Source: Aeromonas aquatica (GTDB lineage Bacteria > Pseudomonadota > Gammaproteobacteria > Enterobacterales > Aeromonadaceae). From it: a stretch of 35,707 nt of DNA. The stretch covers positions 1 to 35,707 of the forward strand of contig NZ_JRGL01000096.1 in the NCBI RefSeq assembly GCF_000764655.1. The letters are read 5' to 3'. Below are positions 8,407 through 15,600 of the stretch, in pieces. Numbering within the stretch: position 1 is the first letter of the stretch; each line of letters opens with the position of its first letter. The notes under the pieces are model-generated. The model did no database searches. It was not told the DNA's origin and was given only the letters and a program-made list of their open reading frames with translations. Made by a program: the position numbers and the translations under genes.

Positions 8407-8423
8407 CTTAACTGTCTCTTAAG
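8407..8423 (+). promoter_or_regulatory. PmrA(BasR)-box-like direct repeat
   Basis: CTTAAC, five bases, CTTAAG. The known PmrA box is YTTAAK-N5-YTTAAK; 11 of the 12 defined positions match (the sixth is C). It lies 59 nt before the COG4705 start codon, in the same direction, where it could activate a promoter whose -10 would be near 8434-8445. A regulatory link to PmrAB is inferred from sequence alone. Confidence 0.4.
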
Positions 8424-8481
8424 AATGCCTCCCTAGGTTCAGTATTGACGAAGCGTTCGTCTTACCACTGGAAGGTATCTC

Positions 8482-9261
8482 ATGTTAACAACACGCGCAG
8501 ACGCATTGAGTAAAGTACCCGAGATCACCCTGGCATTCTGGGTGACGAAAATTCTGGCGACGACATTAGGGGAAACCGGTGGCGATGCCGTCACCATGTC
8601 GATGGATTTGGGTTATCTGGTCGGTACCGTTATTTTTTCAGCCATCTTTTTGATAGCCGTTTATTTTCAGGTTTCTGCCAAGAGCTACCATCCGACACTG
8701 TATTGGGCAACCATCATCGCGACGACGACCGTGGGCACCACTATGGCTGACTTTGCCGACAGATCGTTGGCTATGGGTTATGCCGGCGGTTCAACCTTGT
8801 TGCTCATCTTATTATCTGGCTCCTTTATGGTGTGGTATAGAGCCCAGGGGGAAATATCAACAAGCGCTATTTCTTCACCCAGAACGGAGATGTTTTACTG
8901 GGTCACCATCATGTTCTCGCAAACATTGGGGACAGCATTGGGTGACTGGATGGCGGACGATGCCGGCTTTGGTTATGCGGGCAGCGCTGTCTTGTTCGGG
9001 GGCATGCTGCTGGCCATAGTCGCAGCCTATTTCTGGAGCCAGGTTTCCCGCACCTTGCTGTTCTGGGCTGCCTTTATCATCACGCGTCCCCTCGGTGCCG
9101 TGGTGGGGGATTTCCTGGACAAGCCTGTCAGCAAAGGAGGGCTGGAGCTGAGCCGCTATTCTGCCTCGGCAGCGTTATTGGTGGCCATCGCCGCCCTGGT
9201 CTACCTGGCTACCCTCAATAACAAACGCGTTGGCACCGTGGTGTTGGACTCTGATGGTTAA
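8482..9261 (+). CDS. COG4705-type membrane protein with four internal repeats
   Basis: A 259-aa polytopic membrane protein resembling COG4705 (uncharacterised membrane proteins). It is built from four repeats, each with an aromatic-Trp start and an acidic residue exactly 15 positions later: Trp20-Asp35, Trp75-Asp90, Trp140-Asp155, Trp195-Asp210. Between them lies a T-x-G/T-L-G-type core, and a GY or RY plus hydrophobic helix follows. This suggests about eight helices with four equivalent acidic residues in the membrane, as in some ion transporters; transport is inference. The start at 8482 has GGAAGG 6 nt upstream. Codon use is more AT-rich than in flanking core genes. It is followed by a long perfect hairpin and then a PAP2 phosphatase gene. 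Confidence 0.85.
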   Translation: MLTTRADALSKVPEITLAFWVTKILATTLGETGGDAVTMSMDLGYLVGTVIFSAIFLIAVYFQVSAKSYHPTLYWATIIATTTVGTTMADFADRSLAMGYAGGSTLLLILLSGSFMVWYRAQGEISTSAISSPRTEMFYWVTIMFSQTLGTALGDWMADDAGFGYAGSAVLFGGMLLAIVAAYFWSQVSRTLLFWAAFIITRPLGAVVGDFLDKPVSKGGLELSRYSASAALLVAIAALVYLATLNNKRVGTVVLDSDG

Positions 9262-9267
9262 ATACGG

Positions 9268-9297
9268 TCAGGGCAAGCCATTGATGGCTTGCCCTGA
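9268..9297 (+). terminator. Perfect 13-bp hairpin after COG4705 gene
   Basis: TCAGGGCAAGCCA pairs perfectly with TGGCTTGCCCTGA around a TTGA loop, 6 nt past the stop codon. The following bases (ATATGAATG) are not a T-run, so termination may be incomplete; it may also protect the mRNA 3' end. Confidence 0.55.
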
Positions 9298-9734
9298 ATA
9301 TGAATGCCGTGACCTTTTAGTGGCATATTTCACTCTCTGGTAGCATTCGGAGCATATGGCCTTAATATCAGACTATTTATTGCCAGGTTATGTTCGAGTC
9401 GTCACCATATTGTTATTAACTTAATGCATTAGCTTTCCTATTCATGATAGGAGTGAGTTGGGATTTATATCGACCTGCCACATTGTTTTTTAATGAATGG
9501 ATGCAATAACAATGCTTCATATTAAAGGGTTCTATCTCGTTGCTATTTATAGGCTGTAAATAAACGCGGTATCCGTGTCTGTTTTTTAAATTGGTTCTTG
9601 GCTGGTCTCATTAAGTCGGCGCGAAGGGATTAATCGTTATTTTATATTTTCTCATCACCAACACATCTGTCGAGCGACTACATGGCTATTGCTGCCATTT
9701 TCAAGTCGTCGGTAGAGCATTAAATGGAGTTTAT
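9298..9734. other. AT-rich non-coding stretch before PAP2 gene
   Basis: About 437 bp with no reading frame worth calling and clearly higher AT content than the core genes. Visible elements are a 10-bp palindrome TAATGCATTA (9422-9431), an inverted repeat TCCTAT/ATAGGA (9436-9441 with 9447-9452) and several AT-rich patches that could be promoters (for example around 9640-9650). The PAP2 ribosome site GGAG lies at its right end. The length and composition suggest acquired DNA or a long regulatory leader. Confidence 0.5.
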
Positions 9735-10262
9735 ATGAGAAAGGAACTTCTCGGCATCATACTATGCGGCATCAGCGGTGCCGCGAATGCCACCAGTGCA
9801 TTTGAAACCTACGGTGATATCGGTCAGTTTGCCATTCCCGCCGTTGCCGCTGGCATCTCCTGGTATCAAGGGGATTATGACGGGCTGGAACAATTTGGAT
9901 ATTCCCTGTTGGCGACCACGGCAACCGTCGAAATTTTGAAAAATACGGTCGATGCGACCCGTCCGAATGGGGGGAGCAAGAGCTTCCCATCCGGGCACAC
10001 CGCCTGGGCATTCAGTGGCGCCAGCTACCTGCAGATGCGTTATGGCTGGGGCTATGGTCTGCCTGCCTATGTCGCTGCGGGCGCCGTCGGTTGGTCTCGG
10101 GTCGAGTCGGACAATCACTATTGGCGTGATGTGATCGCCGGTGCGGCCATTGCCACCGGTTTCAGTTACCTGTTTACCACCCCCAAGGGCCCACAACTGG
10201 CATTCTACCCCTTGCTGATGGAGGGGGATGCCAGGGGGATTGGTGTCAGTCTGACCTATTGA
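9735..10262 (+). CDS. Exported PAP2-family phosphatase
   Basis: A 175-aa acid phosphatase of the PAP2 superfamily. All three catalytic motifs are present: K69-x6-R76P77, P85SGH88 and S121R122-x5-H128-x3-D132. The first 19 residues form a signal peptide ending in ANA, so the active site probably lies in the periplasm or at the membrane. It is shorter than typical six-helix PAP2 lipid phosphatases, and its C-terminus ends in a beta-like segment with terminal Tyr. Possible substrates are isoprenyl pyrophosphates, lipid A phosphates or phosphatidylglycerol phosphate; sequence cannot decide. GGAG lies 5 nt before the ATG. It is downstream of the COG4705 gene and upstream of a LuxR-type regulator in the AT-rich block. 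Confidence 0.9.
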   Translation: MRKELLGIILCGISGAANATSAFETYGDIGQFAIPAVAAGISWYQGDYDGLEQFGYSLLATTATVEILKNTVDATRPNGGSKSFPSGHTAWAFSGASYLQMRYGWGYGLPAYVAAGAVGWSRVESDNHYWRDVIAGAAIATGFSYLFTTPKGPQLAFYPLLMEGDARGIGVSLTY

Positions 10263-10801
10263 CTACCTGGGGCAGCTCGCTTGCCGCGAGATCTGCCTGG
10301 TTGTGGCGAGGAAGCCCAGCGCCTGATGACGAAATGGTGTGGGGCCGGGAGCGGATCTTGGACGAGCTGGCGCGCAGGTTTATCGGAATGAGCCGCGATG
10401 CCGTGAAAGCCACTGACTTCTGGCATGCTTCGGGCAATCGGCTGATCACGCTGGGGGACCAGGCCGAGTGGTAGTGATGCCAGAGTTACGCCAGCTTTGC
10501 TCTGTCGGGCCCACCCATAAAAAGCGCCTGAAGGCTCTTTGCTGGTGGGGAAGATGAAAAGGGGAAGCTGGCGGTACGGCGTGCGAGGGAACGCATCTTG
10601 GACAAACCTGCTGTATAACGACAAAAGCAATATGAAACATTAGCTTGGATTTAAACATTTCCCCTGCCTTCATCCATATGTACTTTTCTCATTACTATTT
10701 ACGGATTGCTCATAAAACCTTTGTTCATTTGACTACTTCTCGAGGTTCTCATTGCAGAGTAAGATGCCACTTCAATAAAAATAAAAATGTGGAGTTCGGG
10801 T
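10263..10801. other. Non-coding region between PAP2 and LuxR-type genes
   Basis: About 539 bp. A 71-codon plus-strand frame (10259-10474) overlaps the PAP2 stop, lacks a ribosome site and matches nothing I know; it might be a gene remnant (it reads WGRERILDELARRFIGMSRD) but I do not call it. A compound hairpin lies at 10510-10549. From about 10620 the sequence is strongly AT-rich and probably contains the LuxR gene promoter, including a TTGACT at 10728-10733 that lacks a well-spaced -10. Confidence 0.4.
10510..10549 (-). terminator. Compound hairpin with T-run on the minus strand
   Basis: The inner stem AAAGCGCC/GGCTCTTT (one mismatch, loop TGAA) is enclosed by CCCACC/GGTGGG. Read on the minus strand the inner stem ends in five Ts. 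No minus-strand gene feeds into it, so it may instead end PAP2 readthrough or mark a small RNA. Confidence 0.4.
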
Positions 10802-11872
10802 GTGAAGGCATTAGAAAAAGATAGGATATCGCCCTATATCAGCCAGTTATACGAGTGCGGTATTAATGATTCTGACATTAAGTTGGTCGTAGACCAATTT
10901 CGTTCCGACCTGTCCGGCAGTTCGTCCCTGTTTTTATTGCGGGACGATGACAAGAGCGACGGAATAAGGCTCTTCTCCAGCGGCCTCAGCGAGGCCCAGC
11001 AGCAGTTCTATGTCCAGCACCATCGCCAGGATGTGTGGTTCAACCACTATCTGGACAAGGGCTGCCAGGGGATCGTCAACGCCAACGCCATCTCCAATTC
11101 GGCGGGTCTGCTGGCGAGTTTCGGCGCCCAGTTTGCCGCCGGTGGTGTCTGCCGGGTCAAGGGGCGTGGCCTGAGCAGCCTGTGTAGTTATCGCAGCGCG
11201 GCGCAGGATGATTTCAGCGCCAGAGACCTCGTGTCCCTGACCGAGATCTATTCCGGCCTGGCGGCCTGGAGCCAGCATTATTGGAATCTGCTGGCCCTGG
11301 AAACCCAGAACTATCAGCTGCAACAGCTGGTCAAAAACCATAATAAGCCCAGTGCCATCATCGATGACAAGGGGCATATTCATTATTCCAACGTGGCGTT
11401 CAACCGTATCTCCGATGAAAATGTGGAGCTGCGGGCCATCAATGGTATTTTCTCTTTGCAAAATAAGGAGCAACAACGCCAGCTCAAGGACATATTGAAT
11501 GGCTTTGCCTATTTGTTGCCGGGGGCGAGTGCCTATATGTCCATTCCCCGTCAGGCCAATTTAAGGCCGCTGCTGATCCAGTGCACCCTGATGAGTGGCC
11601 TCAACCGCTTCGAGCGTTATGTGGAGGTGGTGCTGCGCGACCCCGAGCACTCCTTCAATCCGGATATCGAAGCGCTGGCCAGCCTCTATCCCCTCACCAT
11701 AGGCGAGAAGGAGCTGCTGGTGCTGATGAGCAAGGGCTACAGCAGCAACGATATCGCCGAGCTGCGAGGGGTCAAAGTGGAAACCGTGCGTTCCACCTTG
11801 AAGGGGGTGTTCAAGAAGACCGATTGCCACAGCCAGAACGAGCTGCTGCTGTTGCTGCAGTCCATTTCCTGA
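10802..11872 (+). CDS. LuxR-type helix-turn-helix regulator
   Basis: A 356-aa DNA-binding protein with a C-terminal LuxR/GerE helix-turn-helix (about residues 290-350: LTIGEKELLVLMSKGYSSNDIAEL region, then VKVETVRSTLKGVFKKT). The N-terminal part (20-170) has no family I can name; the middle part (about 185-280, SAIIDDKGHIHYSNVAF) looks like a PAS fold and could sense a ligand. It lacks a receiver domain. The GTG at 10802 is chosen because TGGAG lies 7 nt upstream; an ATG at 10787 has none. It is the last gene of the AT-rich block and a candidate regulator of the PAP2 and COG4705 genes; that link is inference. Confidence 0.88.
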   Translation: MKALEKDRISPYISQLYECGINDSDIKLVVDQFRSDLSGSSSLFLLRDDDKSDGIRLFSSGLSEAQQQFYVQHHRQDVWFNHYLDKGCQGIVNANAISNSAGLLASFGAQFAAGGVCRVKGRGLSSLCSYRSAAQDDFSARDLVSLTEIYSGLAAWSQHYWNLLALETQNYQLQQLVKNHNKPSAIIDDKGHIHYSNVAFNRISDENVELRAINGIFSLQNKEQQRQLKDILNGFAYLLPGASAYMSIPRQANLRPLLIQCTLMSGLNRFERYVEVVLRDPEHSFNPDIEALASLYPLTIGEKELLVLMSKGYSSNDIAELRGVKVETVRSTLKGVFKKTDCHSQNELLLLLQSIS

Positions 11873-11897
11873 TCCCTGGCGGGCTATGCTTGCAGTG

Positions 11898-11939
11898 AGC
11901 CGGACATCCTGTCCGGCTTTCGCCTCCCGCCCGGGAGGC
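11898..11939 (+). terminator. Two back-to-back hairpins after the LuxR-type gene
   Basis: A 9-bp stem AGCCGGACA/TGTCCGGCT (loop TCC, then TT) is followed at once by GCCTCCC/GGGAGGC (loop GCCC). The second ends 18 nt before the CBS-protein ATG, so the pair could terminate the upstream gene or attenuate the CBS gene. Confidence 0.5.
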
Positions 11940-11957
11940 CTGTTGGGGGGAAGGGTC

Positions 11958-12380
11958 ATGGAGTCACTCAAGGCGAAGGATTATATGCAGACCAAACCCA
12001 TCACGTTCGGCGCGGACATGATGGTGCAAACGGCGGTGGAGAAGTTTCTCAATAGCCACCAGCTCGGTGGCCCCGTAGTGGATGCACTGGGCCATCTGAT
12101 TGGCTGGGTGTCCGAGCAGGACTGCATCGCCGTTATGTTGAAAGAGGCCTATCACTGCGAGCAGGTGGCCCAGATCAAGGATGTGATGCAAAAGGAGGTG
12201 CTGGCGGTGGGCCCCGACACCAGCATCCTGGATCTGGCGGAGATGATGATGGGCCAAAAACCCAAGATCTATCCGGTGGTGGAGGGGGGGCGTCTGCTCG
12301 GGGTGATCAGCCGCCACAATGTGATGCAGGCGATCCATGCCCAGCTGGGCACCTGCTTCGTGCACCAGGCGCGGGTCTGA
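11958..12380 (+). CDS. CBS-domain pair protein
   Basis: A 140-aa stand-alone CBS-pair protein. The first CBS domain covers about residues 1-65 (AKDYMQTKPITFGADMMV, then GGPVVDALGHLIGWVSEQDC) and the second about 75-130 (IKDVMQKEVLAVGPDTSI, then YPVVEGGRLLGVISRHNVM). Such pairs bind adenine nucleotides and act as energy or ligand sensors; the partner here is unknown. The start is the ATG at 11958 after GGGGGGAAGGG; the frame is open to 11886, but that part lies in hairpins. A strong terminator follows, so it is separate from hrpA. Confidence 0.9.
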   Translation: MESLKAKDYMQTKPITFGADMMVQTAVEKFLNSHQLGGPVVDALGHLIGWVSEQDCIAVMLKEAYHCEQVAQIKDVMQKEVLAVGPDTSILDLAEMMMGQKPKIYPVVEGGRLLGVISRHNVMQAIHAQLGTCFVHQARV

Positions 12381-12405
12381 CCGCTGTTTTCGTCTCTGTC
12401 ATCAG

Positions 12406-12434
12406 GAGCAGGCCGGGTGCCTGCTCTTTTCATT
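12406..12434 (+). terminator. Rho-independent terminator after CBS gene
   Basis: A perfect 8-bp stem GAGCAGGC/GCCTGCTC with loop CGGGT is followed by TTTTCATTT. Confidence 0.85.
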
Positions 12435-12474
12435 TGGCGTGATCCCCTTATCCGACAACGGGTTGCTTTAAGGC

Positions 12475-12503
12475 TTGCACCGCTCCCGCCCGCTCTTTAG
12501 GAT
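12475..12503 (+). promoter_or_regulatory. Sigma70-type promoter for hrpA
   Basis: TTGCAC (12475-12480) and TAGGAT (12498-12503) are separated by exactly 17 bp, with predicted initiation near 12510, about 48 nt before the hrpA TTG start. It lies just after the CBS gene terminator. Confidence 0.6.
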
Positions 12504-12557
12504 CGGCTCCAGCTATCGAATGGCCCGCGCGGGCTTCATATTTAAGGAATCTGTACC

Positions 12558-12668
12558 TTGTCTCTCTCTCTCGAGGCGTTGCGCCGTCGCTTATCCGCCT
12601 GCATGAATCTCGACGCCCGTCGCCTTTCCAGTCGCCTGCACGGGGTCAAGAAATTGCCCGAGGGCAGT
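12558..12668 (+). pseudogene. hrpA: N-terminal segment of HrpA, out of frame with the rest
   Basis: From a TTG start (AAGGA 9 nt upstream) this frame encodes about 36 residues beginning MSLSLEALRRRL and reaching RLHGVKKLPEG. This closely resembles the N-terminus of E. coli HrpA, where RRLHGVKK is conserved. After about 12665 this frame becomes meaningless, while the helicase continues from GTG 12667 one base later. The sequence therefore has one base too many, or two too few modulo three, compared with a continuous hrpA. It may be a sequencing error, a true frameshift mutation or, less likely, programmed +1 frameshifting. Confidence 0.7.
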
Positions 12669-15600
12669 GCTGGAGACCATCGCCGCCGATCTGGATGTCG
12701 CGCAGGCGCGCTACCAGTCCCGTCTGGCGGGCGTCCCCAAGGTCACCTACCCGGACAACCTGCCGGTCAGCCAGAAGCAGGCGGAGATCGCCAAAGCCAT
12801 CAAGGATCATCAGGTGGTGATCATCGCCGGCGAAACCGGCTCGGGCAAGACCACCCAGATCCCCAAGATCTGCCTGGCGCTCGGGCGCGGGGTCAAGGGC
12901 TACATAGGCCACACCCAGCCACGCCGGCTGGCGGCCCGTACCGTGGCGGCCCGCATCGCCGAGGAGATGCAGTCCGAGCTCGGCCAGTACGTGGGTTACA
13001 AGGTGCGCTTCACGGATCAGGTGAGCGAACAGACCCACATCAAGCTGATGACAGACGGCATCCTGCTGGCGGAGATCCAGCACGACAGGATGCTGACCCA
13101 GTACGACACCATCATCATTGATGAGGCTCACGAGCGCAGCCTCAACATCGACTTCATCCTCGGCTACCTCAAGCAGTTGCTGCCAAGGCGCCCGGATCTC
13201 AAGGTGATCATCACCTCGGCCACCATCGATCCCCAGCGCTTCTCCCGCCACTTCAACCAGGCGCCGGTCATCGAAGTGTCCGGCCGCACCTATCCGGTGG
13301 AGGTGCGCTATCGCCCCTTGTTTGAAGACAAAAAGAGCGATGGCAAGGAGAGCGGGGATGAGCGCGACGAGCTGCAGGGGATCTTCGATGCGGTCGAGGA
13401 GCTGGCCCGCGAAGGACTGGGGGACATCCTCATCTTCATGAACGGCGAGCGGGAGATCCGCGACACCGCCGACGCCCTGCGCAAACTCAACCTGCGCGAC
13501 ACCGAGGTGCTGCCGCTCTATGCGCGCCTCTCCAACGCCGAGCAGAACAAGGTGTTCCAGCAACACGCCGGGCGGCGCATCGTGCTCGCCACCAACGTGG
13601 CGGAAACCTCCCTCACCGTGCCGGGCATCCGCTACGTGATCGATCCCGGTACCGCCCGTATCAGCCGTTACTCCTGGCGCACCAAGGTGCAGCGCCTGCC
13701 CATCGAGCCCGTCTCCCAGGCCAGCGCCAACCAGCGCAAGGGACGTTGCGGCCGGGTGGCGGACGGTATCTGTATCCGCCTCTATTCGGAGGAAGATTTC
13801 AACAACAGGCCCGCCTTCACGGATCCCGAGATCCTGCGCACCAACCTGGCCTCCGTCATCTTGCAGATGCTGGCGCTGGGGCTTGGCAACATGGAGGCCT
13901 TCCCCTTCGTCGAGCCGCCCGAATCCCGCCACATCAAGGACGGCCTGACCCTGCTCAAGGAGCTGGAGGCGGTGCGTGAGTTGCCAAACCCTCATGGGAG
14001 TGAGGAGCAAGAGGCCCGTCTGCAGCTGACCGACACCGGTCGCCAGTTGTCGCGCATCCCGCTCGATCCCAGGCTGGCCAGGATGGTGATCAGCGCCGCC
14101 CAGACCGGCTGCCTCAGTGAGGTGCTGGTGATCACCGCAGGGCTCAGCATTCAGGATCCCCGCGAGCGGCCCATGGAGAAGAAGCAGGCCGCCGACGAGC
14201 AGCACAGGCGCTTCGAGGACAAGGATTCCGACTTCCTCGCCTTCGTCAACCTGTGGAATTACCTGAAAGAGCAGCAGGATCTGTTGGGCAGCAACCCGTT
14301 CCGCCGCCTGTGCCAGAAGGAGTTTCTCTCCTATCTGCGGGTGCGCGAATGGCAGGACATTCACTTCCAGCTGCGCCAGAGCGTCAAGGAGCTGGGCTTC
14401 AAGAGCAATGCTGAACCGGCGGACTTCAAGGCGGTGCACTGCGCCCTGCTGACCGGCCTGCTCAGCCACATCGGCAACAAGGAGCTGGAGAAGCCCGAGT
14501 TCCTCGGTGCCCGCAACGGCCGCTTCCACCTGTTCCCGGCCTCGGGGCTGTTCAAGAAGCCGCCCAAGTGGGTGATGGCCGCCGAGCTGGTGGAGACCTC
14601 ACGGCTCTATGCCCGCATCAACGGCAAGATTGAGCCCGAGTGGGTGGAGCCCCTGGCGGGCCACCTCATCAAGCTGCACCACAGCGATCCCCACTGGTCG
14701 AAGAAAAATGGCGCCGTCATGGCCAAGGAGAAGGTGACACTCTATGGCCTGACCCTGGTGAACGAGCGGCTCATCAACTTCAGCCGCATCGATCCCGACC
14801 AGTGCCGCGAGCTGTTTATCCGCCGCGCCCTGGTAGAGGGGGATTTCGAGACCCGTCACCGCTTCTTTGGCGAGAACCGTAAACTGTTGGCCGAGGTGGA
14901 GGCGCTGGAGCACAAGTCCCGTCGCCGCGACATCCTGGTGGACGACGAGGATCTGTTCCGCTTCTACGACGCCCGCCTGCCAGAGGATGTGATCTCTGCC
15001 CGCCACTTCGACAAGTGGTGGAAAGAGGCGCAAAAGCAGGATCCCGAACTGCTGAACTTCGAGAAAGAGATGTTGATGAAGGGGGATGCCGCCCACATCA
15101 GCGATCTCGACTACCCCAACTTCTGGCAACAGGGGCGCCTCAAGCTCAAGCTGACCTACCAGTTCGAGCCCGGGGAGGCGGCGGACGGCGTCACCCTGCA
15201 CATCCCGTTGCCGCTGCTCAACCAGGTAGAGGTGAAAGGCTTCGAGTGGCTGATCCCCGGCCTGCGCCACGAGTTGCTGGTGGCGCTGATCAAGTCGATG
15301 CCAAAGCCGATGCGCAAGAACTTCGTGCCGGCCCCCAACTATGCCGATGCGCTGCTCGCCAGCATCAACCCGGAGCAGGGGCCGCTGCTGGACGAGATGG
15401 AGCGCCAGCTGCGGCGCATGACAGGGGTGACTGTGCCCCGCGAAGCCTGGGATTGGGCTGCGGTGCCCGATCACCTGAAACTCACCTTCCGGGTGGTGGA
15501 CGACAAGCACAAGCCCATCGCCGAGGGCAAGGATCTGGAAGCGCTAAAAGAGTCGCTGCGCGGGCGCGTGCAGGAGACGCTCTCCCAGGTGGCGGATGAC

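Larger units (their letters stand above)
8067..8481. other. Intergenic region upstream of COG4705 gene
   Basis: About 415 bp without a credible gene. A plus-strand open frame at 8026-8385 begins inside the pirin terminator, has no ribosome site and resembles nothing I recognise. The left part holds a strong 10-bp hairpin (8104-8113 with 8120-8129, loop GATCGG). Composition turns AT-rich from about 8220. The right part holds a PmrA-box-like direct repeat (8407-8423) and the ribosome site GGAAGG before the COG4705 gene. Confidence 0.5.

Noticed and set aside
10259..10474. 71-codon plus-strand frame after the PAP2 gene
   Set aside because: It overlaps the PAP2 stop, has no Shine-Dalgarno and no recognisable family; noted only in the region description.
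12646..14529. 627-codon minus-strand frame within hrpA
   Set aside because: It is an antisense frame opened by GC-rich codon bias; hrpA helicase motifs on the plus strand explain the sequence.
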